Source of the DNA: Salinibacterium hongtaonis
Lineage (GTDB): Bacteria > Actinomycetota > Actinomycetes > Actinomycetales > Microbacteriaceae
NCBI RefSeq assembly: GCF_003065485.1
Contig: NZ_CP026951.1
Span: 868,001 to 932,000 of the forward strand
Length of the DNA: 64,000 nucleotides
Reading direction: 5' to 3'
The notes under the pieces were generated by a model. It did no database searches and was not told the origin of the DNA. It worked only from the letters and a program-made list of their open reading frames with translations. Below, one piece after another: positions 17,060-25,193 of this stretch. The position numbers were made by a program, and so were the translations under genes. Every line of letters begins with the position of its first letter. Within the stretch, counting starts at the first letter, position 1.

Positions 17060-17910
17060 GCCACCTCACGATTCCCAAGACCTACAAGCTCTTCATCGGC
17101 GGCAAGTTTCCCCGCAGCGAATCGGGGCGCGTATACGACATCGAGACCGCTAAGGGCGTCTTCGTTGCCAACGCCGCTCAGGCGTCGCGCAAGGATGCGA
17201 GGGATGCCGTTGTAGCGGCCCGCGCCGCGTTCTCCGGTTGGTCCGGTGCCACCGGATACAACCGCGGCCAGGTGCTCTACCGTGTCGCGGAGCTGCTTGA
17301 GGGTCGTCGTGCGCAGTTTGTTGACGAGATTCAGCAGACCGAGGGCGCTACCGCCGCGGCGGCGAATCAGCAGGTCGATGCGGCAGTGGATGCCTGGGTT
17401 TGGTACGCAGGCTGGGCAGACAAATACGTTCAGGTGGCGGGCAATGGCAATCCCGTCAGCGGGCCGTACTTCAACATCTCCACGCCAGAGGCGACAGGCG
17501 TTGTGGCTATTGTCGCTCCCCAGAAGTCGTCGCTGCTCGGCCTCGTGAGCGTGCTTGCTCCTGCGCTCGTCGCGGGCAACACGGTTGTGGTGATCGCCAG
17601 CGAGCAGGCTCCGCTCAGCGCAATTAGCCTCGCCGAGGTGCTCGCCACGAGCGATGTTCCTGCGGGCGTCGTCAACATCCTCACCGGCTCCGCTGGCGAG
17701 ATCGCCCCCTGGCTCGCAAGTCACGCCGATGTCAATGCGCTTGATCTAGCGGGTGCGGGCGACATCGACTGGGTTGAGTTGCAGATCGCCGCCGCCGACA
17801 CTCTCAAGCGGGTTTTGCCGCCCATCGACGGTGTCGCAGGACCGGCCGTCGAGCGCGTGACGTTCTTTACGGAAACCAAGACCGTGTGGCACACGAAGTC
17901 GCTCATCTAG
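17056..17910 (+). CDS. Truncated aldehyde dehydrogenase-like protein lacking the catalytic domain
   Basis: 284 residues aligning with the N-terminal cofactor-binding part of ALDHs: YKLFIGGKFPRSESG, AAFSGWSGATGYNRGQVLYRVAELLE, VAPQKSSLLGLVSVLAPALVAGNTVV, DVPAGVVNILTG. The sequence then stops before any catalytic cysteine, and the LELGGK glutamate region is also absent, so it is not an active dehydrogenase. No frameshift is apparent and it is translationally coupled (ATGA) to the intact ALDH, which argues for a conserved structural or regulatory partner rather than a decaying gene. The arrangement recalls ALDH16 proteins, where an ALDH domain is fused to a defective second one. Confidence 0.85.
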   Translation: MSHLTIPKTYKLFIGGKFPRSESGRVYDIETAKGVFVANAAQASRKDARDAVVAARAAFSGWSGATGYNRGQVLYRVAELLEGRRAQFVDEIQQTEGATAAAANQQVDAAVDAWVWYAGWADKYVQVAGNGNPVSGPYFNISTPEATGVVAIVAPQKSSLLGLVSVLAPALVAGNTVVVIASEQAPLSAISLAEVLATSDVPAGVVNILTGSAGEIAPWLASHADVNALDLAGAGDIDWVELQIAAADTLKRVLPPIDGVAGPAVERVTFFTETKTVWHTKSLI

Positions 17911-17933
17911 GCAGCTCGGCCCGCGCTTACTCC

Positions 17934-17950
17934 ATGAGAAATATTCTCAT
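17934..17950. promoter_or_regulatory. Fur/Zur-like palindrome upstream of the CAP-domain gene
   Basis: ATGAGAA (17934-17940) and TTCTCAT (17944-17950) form a perfect inverted repeat around ATA. The inner 15 bases resemble the 7-1-7 Fur-family box (TGAnAATnATTnTCA) with one mismatch at a defined position. It ends next to the -35 position of the putative promoter (-10 TAGTGT, 17973-17978) of the gene at 17986. A metal-responsive repressor is a reasonable guess; other regulators are possible. Confidence 0.5.
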
Positions 17951-17985
17951 CTGAAATATCGGTTGCAAGTCGTAGTGTTGTCCGC

Positions 17986-18960
17986 ATGCGGGGGCATAGA
18001 GAAGTTCAGGGGAATCATTCGTTGACGCGAGTTCGTCGCGTCCTGGCGTCGAGCGTTGTTCTGCTGTTGTCGATCGCGGGGGCGCTTCTTGCAGCCCCGG
18101 CGGCATCGGCGGCAGAAGAGGGCACCATTCACGCTCTCGTCAATCAGAGCAGAGCGGCGGCAGGGCTCGGCGCACTCACCTACAACGGTGCGCTCAGTCA
18201 GGTTGCTTTGGCGTGGGCAAACCAGATGGCCGCCAAAGGCGTTCTCTCTCACAATCCGTCGTATTCAACGCAGATCCCCGGTGGCTGGGGTCTTGCGGGG
18301 GAGAACGTTGCCCAGGGCTACGGCAGTGGTGCCGCCGTGCATCAGGGGTGGATGAATTCCGCAGGCCACAGGGCAAATGTGCTCGGCGACTACACGGACA
18401 TCGGAATTGCTCATATCGCTGCCGGGGGCACGACGTGGTCGGTGGAAGTGTTCGCTAAATACGGCGCTAGTGTTGCGCTCCCCGCGCCGCCAGCTCCGGC
18501 TCCGGCTCCCGCACCCGCGCCGGCACCGGCCCCGGCCCCGGCGCGTTCGCCCGCTACGGCACCAGCTCCTGCTGCCGCTGACCCCGCCGCTGCCGCTGAC
18601 CCCGCCGCTGCCGCCGAAGCCAGCGCTGCGGCGGAGCGGGATGCAGCGGAGCGGGCTGCACTCGACCAAGCCGCGGCGGAGGGCGACAAGTCGCGTGCGG
18701 CAGACCAGGCAAGGCCGCCGCTTCGCGCAGGCGATGTTGCGCCCGACGAGCTGTTCGCCGTGCAGGACACCGTGCCGGACGCCGATTCTGATGGCCTTTT
18801 CGACGCAGTTGATGGTGCCGACAGCGCAGCAAGCGCAGACGCCGTTGCCGTCGGTTCTGCGCCATGGGCAGCGCCCGTCGCGGCAGCACTAGCGGCTCTT
18901 CTGGCGCTTGCTGGGAGTGCAGTGGTAGTGGCTCGAGTCGGAATCTCCCGCGCGAAATAA
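17986..18960 (+). CDS. Secreted, probably membrane-anchored CAP/SCP-domain protein
   Basis: 324 residues: a signal peptide (hydrophobic VVLLLSIAGALLA, cleavage near AAPAASAAEE), a CAP domain (about 45-160; LVNQSRAAAGLGALTYN, AAKGVLSHNPSY, GENVA, HQGWMNSAGHRANVL), a low-complexity Ala/Pro tether (about 165-230), an acidic stretch, and a C-terminal hydrophobic helix followed by a short basic tail. No LPxTG sortase motif is seen, so the C-terminal helix itself probably anchors it. ATG 17986 has TAGTGT seven bases upstream (leaderless); TTG 18022 with GGGGAA before it is an alternative. A Fur/Zur-like palindrome covers the promoter. Confidence 0.82.
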   Translation: MRGHREVQGNHSLTRVRRVLASSVVLLLSIAGALLAAPAASAAEEGTIHALVNQSRAAAGLGALTYNGALSQVALAWANQMAAKGVLSHNPSYSTQIPGGWGLAGENVAQGYGSGAAVHQGWMNSAGHRANVLGDYTDIGIAHIAAGGTTWSVEVFAKYGASVALPAPPAPAPAPAPAPAPAPAPARSPATAPAPAAADPAAAADPAAAAEASAAAERDAAERAALDQAAAEGDKSRAADQARPPLRAGDVAPDELFAVQDTVPDADSDGLFDAVDGADSAASADAVAVGSAPWAAPVAAALAALLALAGSAVVVARVGISRAK

Positions 18961-19043
18961 ATGTAACGAAAAGATAACGTTCGCCGCTATAGTGGCGTCA
19001 ACCCGCACGCGCGGGTCGACGCGACGAGCAATGAGGCGAGTTG

Positions 19044-19961
19044 ATGGCAACGCACTATCGCGCACGGATGAACGGCTCCGACCGGGTCGCGCTGCAGGTT
19101 GTGCGCAGGGGGATGACCGCCTCTGCGATGACGCTCGGGCTGGTCCTCGTGCTTATTCTCGGGCCCGCTGCAGAGCGCTCGACGGCGGCGACGATGTTCG
19201 GCACCCTTCGAGCGCCAGGGGAGCCCGCTCTCATCGCTGGCCACAGGGGAGACCGCTCGACTGCGCCGGAGAACACAATCGCGGCTCTCACCGCAGCCCT
19301 CGCCGGGCCCATGGTCTTTGTTGAGACCGATGTGCGTCTTACGTCAGACGGCGTGCCCGTTCTCATCCACGACGAGACCGTCGACCGCACCACAAACGGC
19401 ACGGGGCGAGTCGATGAGATGACGTTCGCCGAACTTCGTTCTCTCGATGCGGGCTCATGGTTCAGCTCCGTCCACTCCGGCGAGCACATCCCGAGCCTCG
19501 AAGAGTTTCTCGACCTACTGGCGGAGTCGCGCAAAAAGGCAATGATCGAACTCAAAGGGGTCTGGTCTCCCGAGTCGGTTTCGCTTGTCGATTCGCTCCT
19601 TGCGGAGTCAGGAATGCGCTCCCGAGTCGTCCTTGCGAGCTTCGAGCCAGAGACCCTGGCGGCCGCGCAGTCACATGCTCCCAGCGTCGAACGTGCGATT
19701 CTGGGCCGGGAGATGCTCACTGACCCGGTGGCGGAGGTATCAGCCGTCGGTGCGATTGCCTTGATTACCAATGCAAAGGTGCTTGCAGCCAACCCCGGTC
19801 TTGTCGACTCTCTTCACGATGTCGGCCTGGGAGTGCTGATTTACACGCTTAACGAAGAGCAGAGTTGGGCCGAGGCGCTCGCGATGGGGGTCGACGGAAT
19901 CATCACCGACACACCAAGTTCGCTCGACGGATGGCTTGCCGATACGGCTCCGGGAACCTAG
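19044..19961 (+). CDS. Glycerophosphodiester phosphodiesterase family protein
   Basis: Hydrolyses glycerophosphodiesters to glycerol-3-phosphate and an alcohol. The catalytic pattern is present: GHRGDRSTAPENT, ETDVRLTSDGVPVLIHDETVDRT (quoted in part: VETDVRLTSDGVPVLIHDE) and the metal-binding MIELKGV. A hydrophobic helix near residues 27-45 acts as a signal peptide or anchor, so the enzyme is extracytoplasmic. TTG 19041 and ATG 19044 are adjacent; ATG is preferred. A TATAGT box lies about 55 bases upstream. Confidence 0.9.
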   Translation: MATHYRARMNGSDRVALQVVRRGMTASAMTLGLVLVLILGPAAERSTAATMFGTLRAPGEPALIAGHRGDRSTAPENTIAALTAALAGPMVFVETDVRLTSDGVPVLIHDETVDRTTNGTGRVDEMTFAELRSLDAGSWFSSVHSGEHIPSLEEFLDLLAESRKKAMIELKGVWSPESVSLVDSLLAESGMRSRVVLASFEPETLAAAQSHAPSVERAILGREMLTDPVAEVSAVGAIALITNAKVLAANPGLVDSLHDVGLGVLIYTLNEEQSWAEALAMGVDGIITDTPSSLDGWLADTAPGT

Positions 19962-20012
19962 CGTTCTTTCAGTGACACCCTTCAGGATGGGTGCACTGGC
20001 AGGAGGCTAGCG

Positions 20013-20597
20013 ATGGGTGAGCAACTGGACGATAGACGAATGATTGCATTCGTCGGCGACAGCATTACGGCGACGGGCGACTGGCAGGCGTGGTTCCCCG
20101 ACGACGACATCATCAACTTCGGGGTGCCCGGCTATACGACCGACGATGTCATCGAGAGACTCGATGACATCATCGACAGCGCGCCAGACGACATCCTGAT
20201 GCTGATTGGCACCAACGACCTCGGCCTTCGGTACTCCGTCGAGCACCTCGTGCGAAACACCGAGACGGTCTTGGTCGAACTGCGGCGAGAACTGCCCGGC
20301 ACTCGGATGCTCGTGCAATCGATCATGCCGCGAACGCCGGAGTTCGCGCCTCTGATCACTGACGCCAACATCCATCTCCGCCAGTTCAGCTCAACGGTGA
20401 GGGCTCAGTACCTTGACCTGTGGCCAGCGCTCGCCACGGCAAGTGGCGCCCTCAATGAGCGGTTCACGGAGGATGGCTTGCATCTCAACGGCGCCGGCTA
20501 CGAGGCGTGGCTTGAGGAGCTGCGGCCGGGGCTAGAGCGGTTGCGTGATCTGCCGCCCATGAGCAGGCCGTTGCATGTCATCGACGGCCTGATCTGA
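20013..20597 (+). CDS. SGNH/GDSL-type hydrolase
   Basis: 194 residues with the four SGNH blocks: FVGDSIT (nucleophile Ser), FGVPGYTT (oxyanion Gly), IGTNDLG (Asn) and DGLHLNGAGY (Asp-x-x-His). Family members are esterases or lipases with varied substrates; no signal peptide is visible, so it should be cytoplasmic. ATG start with GGAGG (20004-20008) upstream. It ends one base before the stop of the convergent M20 peptidase. Confidence 0.88.
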   Translation: MGEQLDDRRMIAFVGDSITATGDWQAWFPDDDIINFGVPGYTTDDVIERLDDIIDSAPDDILMLIGTNDLGLRYSVEHLVRNTETVLVELRRELPGTRMLVQSIMPRTPEFAPLITDANIHLRQFSSTVRAQYLDLWPALATASGALNERFTEDGLHLNGAGYEAWLEELRPGLERLRDLPPMSRPLHVIDGLI

Positions 20598-20598
20598 G

Positions 20599-22020
20599 TC
20601 ACAGACCAGCGACGATCTCGCGGTAGAAATCGATACCGCGCAGCCAGGTCGAAATGCGAATTCTCTCGTTCTTGGCGTGCAGGGTGCCGCGCTCGTCTGC
20701 TGACATCTCGAACGGGCTGAAGCGGTAGACGAAATCGCTAATGCGGGTGAAGTGACGGCTGTCGCTTGCCCCGAGCATCACATACGGCGTCACGATGGTG
20801 CCGGGGTACGTGCGCTCGATGCTTGTGCGGACGAGGTTCCAGGCCGGCCCCGCCGTGGGGGAGACGATGGAGGGCTCGCTCGGTCGCTCGACGGCGATCG
20901 AGACGCGCTCGTCATTGACGGCCTTCTTCACATGGGCGACCGCCTCGGCGACTGAGGAACCGACGGCGACACGGATGTTCACCACAGCGGTGGCTCTCTC
21001 GGCGAGAGCGTTTTCTGCTGCGGCGCCCTGCAGCATCGTTACTGCCTGCGTTGTGCGGGTTATTGCCCGTGTTTCATCGCTGAGACGGCCGAACAGTGAC
21101 AGCAACAGCGGCTTAGTGAGCCACAGCTGAGTAAACGCGAAGCGGAGCGGGTCGCGGGCATGCGCGCCGAGGGTGCGGATCATCTCGATGTTGGTTGCTG
21201 TGAAGCGGCCGGGGAACGGTGTGCGGTTGAGCGCCACTATGGCCCGCGCTAAGCGCACGGTTGCCGTCTGGCGCGGCGGGGTTGAGGCGTGACCTCCGTC
21301 TTGATCCACGGTCATCGTGAGGGTCATAATTCCCTTTTCGGCCACGCCGACGACCGCAATGGGGTCGTCGACTCCGGGAAAGATACCCTCAACGATCGCT
21401 CCGCCTTCGTCGCTGACAAAACCCGGGCGAATGCCGCGCGCCTCGAGAAGATCAACGATCTGCCGCGCACCGTCCCCTGCAGTCTCTTCGTTGTGCCCGA
21501 AGCAGAGATAGATGTCGTTCCTCGGCGTGAATCCCTCGCTGAGTGAGGCTTCTACCGCCTCGAGTATTGCGGCGAGACTTCCTTTGTCGTCGAGCGTGCC
21601 GCGCCCCCACATCACGGCGTCATCGGCGCTGCCCGAAACGTGCGCCGAGAATGGCGGATGCTGCCAGCCGTCGTCCGTGGCGGCCACGACGTCGTAGTGG
21701 GCCATAAGTACGCCCGGATTCCCATGCTCGCGCCCCCGCCACCGGTAGATCATCGAATAGTTGGCAACGAGTTCACGCTCCAGTTTGGCGTGCACCAGCG
21801 GGTAGAGCTCGGGCAGAACTTCGAGAAACCTGCGGAACGGAGCCCAGTCGGTCTCACTCTCGTCGGAGCGCGACACCGTCGGGATGCGGATGAGCTGTTG
21901 TAGGCGCTCTATCGCCGCGGCGTGCTCTCCCGGGAGCGGCGAGGCCTCCCGCGATTCTCGCTCTGCAGAGGCTCGTCGGTCGTCGTGGGAGCGTGCGCCT
22001 GCGGTCGATTCGGTGGTCAC
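20599..22020 (-). CDS. M20 family metallopeptidase (carboxypeptidase-like)
   Basis: 473 residues. Zinc-site motifs: MAHYDVVAA (His), MWGRGTLDDKGSLA (bridging Asp), FGHNEETAGDGA (general base and ligand Glu), VSDEGG, and a late His in DSRHFTRISDF. The pattern resembles the carboxypeptidase S / PM20D1 branch. The frame is open to 22404, but GTG 22020 is chosen: TAGAGT lies seven bases upstream (complement of 22028-22033) and the protein then begins shortly before the dimetal domain. Substrate unknown. Confidence 0.88.
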   Translation of the reverse strand: MTTESTAGARSHDDRRASAERESREASPLPGEHAAAIERLQQLIRIPTVSRSDESETDWAPFRRFLEVLPELYPLVHAKLERELVANYSMIYRWRGREHGNPGVLMAHYDVVAATDDGWQHPPFSAHVSGSADDAVMWGRGTLDDKGSLAAILEAVEASLSEGFTPRNDIYLCFGHNEETAGDGARQIVDLLEARGIRPGFVSDEGGAIVEGIFPGVDDPIAVVGVAEKGIMTLTMTVDQDGGHASTPPRQTATVRLARAIVALNRTPFPGRFTATNIEMIRTLGAHARDPLRFAFTQLWLTKPLLLSLFGRLSDETRAITRTTQAVTMLQGAAAENALAERATAVVNIRVAVGSSVAEAVAHVKKAVNDERVSIAVERPSEPSIVSPTAGPAWNLVRTSIERTYPGTIVTPYVMLGASDSRHFTRISDFVYRFSPFEMSADERGTLHAKNERIRISTWLRGIDFYREIVAGL

Positions 22021-22059
22021 GAATGTGACTCTAATCGTTGGGCCGGTAACGTTGACAGC

Positions 22060-22395
22060 ATGGCCACCCCCGCATCTGCCGAGTTCACCCGCCCAGCCTT
22101 GGCCCCCGGCATCCTCGGTGCTCTCGTGTTGTTTGCCGGGTTGGCGCTGCTCGACAGCGATGGCTACCTGTTTATTCGGTTCGGAGTGTGCATTCTCGCG
22201 GTCATCTGCGCGGTTTTCGCCGCCCAGGCCCGGCAATGGTGGTGGCTCGTGCCGCTCGCCGCTATCGCCGTCGTGTGGAACCCCGCGTGGGTGCTCGAAC
22301 TTCACGGACAGGGCTGGGTCGCCGGCCAGTTCATCGCCGCAATCGTGATGATCGCATCCGGTGTGCTCATCAAGGTAAGGCCCAGCGCAAGCTGA
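22060..22395 (+). CDS. Small membrane protein (possibly DUF6804-type), unknown function
   Basis: 111 residues with four hydrophobic segments (roughly 14-32, 38-58, 61-77, 88-106). The longer open frame from 21922 is rejected because ATG 22060 has TAACGT seven bases upstream (22047-22052), in the divergent spacer shared with the M20 peptidase. A DUF6804-like family is a suggestion from memory only. Confidence 0.7.
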   Translation: MATPASAEFTRPALAPGILGALVLFAGLALLDSDGYLFIRFGVCILAVICAVFAAQARQWWWLVPLAAIAVVWNPAWVLELHGQGWVAGQFIAAIVMIASGVLIKVRPSAS

Positions 22396-22647
22396 TTTCT
22401 CCACACTTCACGCCAGTAGTGCGCTTGGAGCTCACAGTGGAGTAAACTTTTGACGCGCTGACGATTCCGAATCACCGTCTCGACCGTGTCCGCACGTTGC
22501 TTGAGTCTGGAATCGCCGCCCACCCGCGTTGCTGATCCTGCTGTGTAGCTGCGTGACGGGTGCACCACGAGGGTGCGGTGCTGTTGGATGGCTGCAGAAA
22601 TTGCACTCCGACATGAACACCTCGGCATTCGCTGATTCAGGAGGATC

Positions 22648-24816
22648 ATGGCCCGCTCCGGTCGCTCGGAAGGCAACACCATCAACGGTAAGTCGCGTGG
22701 GGGCGGCAAGGCGCCAGCGCGTCGCAACTCGCACCGCCGTGTGAGGCCCGGAGATGATGCCGGAATCATTCCCGTGCTCGCGCGGGCGGTTCGAGAGATC
22801 GAGGGTGCCGCGGAACGCGGAAAGCTCTCGCCGAGCAATCGAACCAAGTTTCAGGTGATCGCCCTTCTCATGCGCGAGGAACGCGCTCGGGCTAAGAGCG
22901 AGACCGATATCTCTGACTCAGACCGGGCAGAGGTGCTCAAACGGCTCGATGGTGTTGCCACGATCCTCGCCAAGGTGGCCGCACGGGATACGTCGGTGAT
23001 CACGCTGCTCGCCGAAGACGCGCCCGTTTCGGATGTTGCCCGCAAGCTGCGCAGGGACATGCTGATGGCGTCGGGAATGGAGCTGAGCCCCGATGAGCTC
23101 ATCATCGCCGTCGAGCCGGCGGCACAGACTCCCGATGTCGAAAAGCAGGTAGTTCCGCAGTCCGTAATCTCCCGCCAGTTGAGCAACCCGTTCCTTGCCC
23201 CCGACTTCAGCGCGGTTCCCAAAAAGCCAGCAACGACGAGCCACCGACTCTCCAACTGGGAGCTCCTTGAGCCCCTCTACCGGGCGTTCGAATATGGCTC
23301 CGGCGGCAATGTTGCGAGCATGGATCTCCCCGAGCCGACCCCGGCAGACCGTCGCGTGCCCCCAGGGCTCGAACTCTTTCACCACCAGGCCGAATTCGTG
23401 GCGAGTGCCCGTGAGGGGCACCGCACCTATTTGCTCGCCGATGAGCCCGGCCTTGGCAAGACTGCGCAGGCGCTGCTGGCGGCATCCGCCACCAATTCGT
23501 ACCCTCTGCTCGTTGTCGTACCCAACGTCGTCAAGATGAACTGGGCACGCGAGGTTGAGCGGTGGACGCCGCACCGCACCGCCACCGTCATCCACGGCTC
23601 GGGAGAGGACCTCGACGCCTACGCCGACGTCGTCATCGTCAACTACGACGTTCTTGATCGCCACGTCGGATGGCTGCGAACCCTCGGGTTTAAGGGCATG
23701 GTTGTCGACGAGGCCCACTTCATCAAGAACCGAGAATCGCAGCGCTCGCGCCACGTTCTTTCGCTCGCGGAGAGCATCCGTCTGCTGCGCCCGCGTGCGC
23801 TCATGATTGCGCTCACGGGAACACCCCTGATCAACACGATCGACGACTTCCGCGCGATCTGGCAGTTTCTCGGCTGGATCGATGGCGACAAGCCGACGGC
23901 GGAACTCATGGCAAAGCTCGAGGAGACGGGGCTCACCCCCGCCGACTTCGGCTTCTTTGCCGAAGCTCGCCAGGCAGTGATCGACATGGGAATCGTGCGT
24001 CGCAAGAAGATCGATGTGGCCTCGAACCTGCCGGCGAAGCGCATCGCCGACCTGCCCGTCGAGCTTGATGACGACCTCGGCCGCAGCATCCGCGACGCTG
24101 AGCGGGAGCTCGGCAATCGACTCAAGACGAGGTACCTCGGTTTGCTCGCGTCGCGTGCTGGCGCAGAATACGACGGCCCGCAAGAAGAGCTCATGCGCAT
24201 GGTCGCACGGGCGGAACTCGAGGACTCGAAGTCTGCCAAGACCGGCGAGAACGTGTTCACGATGGTGCGTCGAATCGGTCAGGCCAAGGCCGTGCTGGCC
24301 GCCGACTACACCGCGCAGCTCGCTCGGTCGGTGGGCAAGGTCGTCTTCTTCGCCAAGCACATCGATGTCATGGATGTTGCGGAGGAGACCTTCGCCCGCA
24401 AGGGGATTAAGACGGTCTCCATTCGTGGCGATCAGACGGCAACGTTCCGGCAAGCCCAGGTCGACGCATTCAACAACGATTCCGAGGTCTCCGTTGTCGT
24501 CGCTTCGCTTACCGCGGCTGGTGTTGGTCTCAACCTGCAGGCCGCGTCCAACGTGGTTCTCGCGGAGCTCAGCTGGACATCGGCGGAGCAGACCCAGGCG
24601 ATCGACCGCGTACATCGCATTGGTCAGGCGGAACCGGTGACGGCTTGGCGCGTTATCGCCGCGCAGACCATCGACACGAAAATCGCCGAGCTCATCGATA
24701 GCAAGGCTGGCCTCGCGGCGCGTGCTCTCGATGGCAACGACGAGGCGGTGGCGGATGCCGGCGAGATCCAGCTCGAAGCGCTGATCGCTCTGCTCAGGGA
24801 CGCGCTCTCGCGCTAA
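22648..24816 (+). CDS. SNF2-family DNA-dependent ATPase/helicase (SMARCAL1-like)
   Basis: 722 residues. After a basic, probably disordered N-terminus (about 1-35) and a helical region come the two helicase lobes: LFHHQAEFVASA, Walker A ADEPGLGKTAQAL, DEAH box VVDEAHFIKN, MIALTGTPLIN, then in lobe 2 VVVASLTAAGVGLNLQAA and QAIDRVHRIGQ (motif VI). The RIGQ ending marks SNF2 proteins rather than RecQ or DEAD helicases. The likely role is remodelling or annealing of DNA structures. ATG start with CAGGAGGATC upstream. The preceding 252-base spacer carries no convincing gene; a stand-alone gene. Confidence 0.9.
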   Translation: MARSGRSEGNTINGKSRGGGKAPARRNSHRRVRPGDDAGIIPVLARAVREIEGAAERGKLSPSNRTKFQVIALLMREERARAKSETDISDSDRAEVLKRLDGVATILAKVAARDTSVITLLAEDAPVSDVARKLRRDMLMASGMELSPDELIIAVEPAAQTPDVEKQVVPQSVISRQLSNPFLAPDFSAVPKKPATTSHRLSNWELLEPLYRAFEYGSGGNVASMDLPEPTPADRRVPPGLELFHHQAEFVASAREGHRTYLLADEPGLGKTAQALLAASATNSYPLLVVVPNVVKMNWAREVERWTPHRTATVIHGSGEDLDAYADVVIVNYDVLDRHVGWLRTLGFKGMVVDEAHFIKNRESQRSRHVLSLAESIRLLRPRALMIALTGTPLINTIDDFRAIWQFLGWIDGDKPTAELMAKLEETGLTPADFGFFAEARQAVIDMGIVRRKKIDVASNLPAKRIADLPVELDDDLGRSIRDAERELGNRLKTRYLGLLASRAGAEYDGPQEELMRMVARAELEDSKSAKTGENVFTMVRRIGQAKAVLAADYTAQLARSVGKVVFFAKHIDVMDVAEETFARKGIKTVSIRGDQTATFRQAQVDAFNNDSEVSVVVASLTAAGVGLNLQAASNVVLAELSWTSAEQTQAIDRVHRIGQAEPVTAWRVIAAQTIDTKIAELIDSKAGLAARALDGNDEAVADAGEIQLEALIALLRDALSR

Positions 24817-25193
24817 GGCTCGAAGGCCGACTCGTTATGGCTTGGCCCAGTGGGCTGTGGGGGAGCGGCGGTATACATCGCCGCATCCCCGGTTCGCTGG
24901 GAGATGACTGTGCGCCCGCATGAGAAAAGCTTGTGAAACCGCTCTCTCGCCTGTCCTCATTTAGGAGGACTCCCCTTTGGGGGAGCCCCGAAATGGGGGC
25001 ATACGCGCTCTGCGTGGCGGTCTAGTCTGGCTCCATCGCAACACGGGGCAATCCCGAGTAGCGGGGGCCGGTGTCGGTCGATGTGCGGAATACGGGGGTA
25101 TAACCGCACATCAAAGGCGCCACTATGGCCCCCTACTTGGCCCCCGTGTGGTGTGCAGAGGGACAGAGGCCCGAAATCAAAGGATCGTAGATC
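24817..25193. other. Intergenic region rich in hairpins, no convincing gene
   Basis: 377 bases between the helicase and the convergent MFS gene. Two adjacent small hairpins: CTCCCC (24970-24975)/GGGGAG (24980-24985), and GCCCC (24985-24989)/GGGGC (24996-25000). Further on, ATGTGCGG (25081-25088)/CCGCACAT (25104-25111) encloses an inner ATAC (25090-25093)-GGGG-GTAT (25098-25101), a stem of about 12 pairs. A direct repeat of GGCCCCC follows. The open frame at 24977-25255 has no recognisable features. An untranslated RNA or a relic of a mobile unit is possible. Confidence 0.5.

Noticed and set aside
17056-17910. Pseudogene call for the truncated ALDH
   Set aside because: No frameshift or remnant of the missing half follows the stop, and the gene is translationally coupled to an intact partner.
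22396-22647. Riboswitch or attenuator upstream of the SNF2 gene
   Set aside because: Only weak GGTGCACC/GTGC complementarity; no known riboswitch core recognised.
22918-24615. 565-codon minus-strand frame opposite the SNF2 gene
   Set aside because: The plus-strand frame has all helicase motifs; the antisense one has none.
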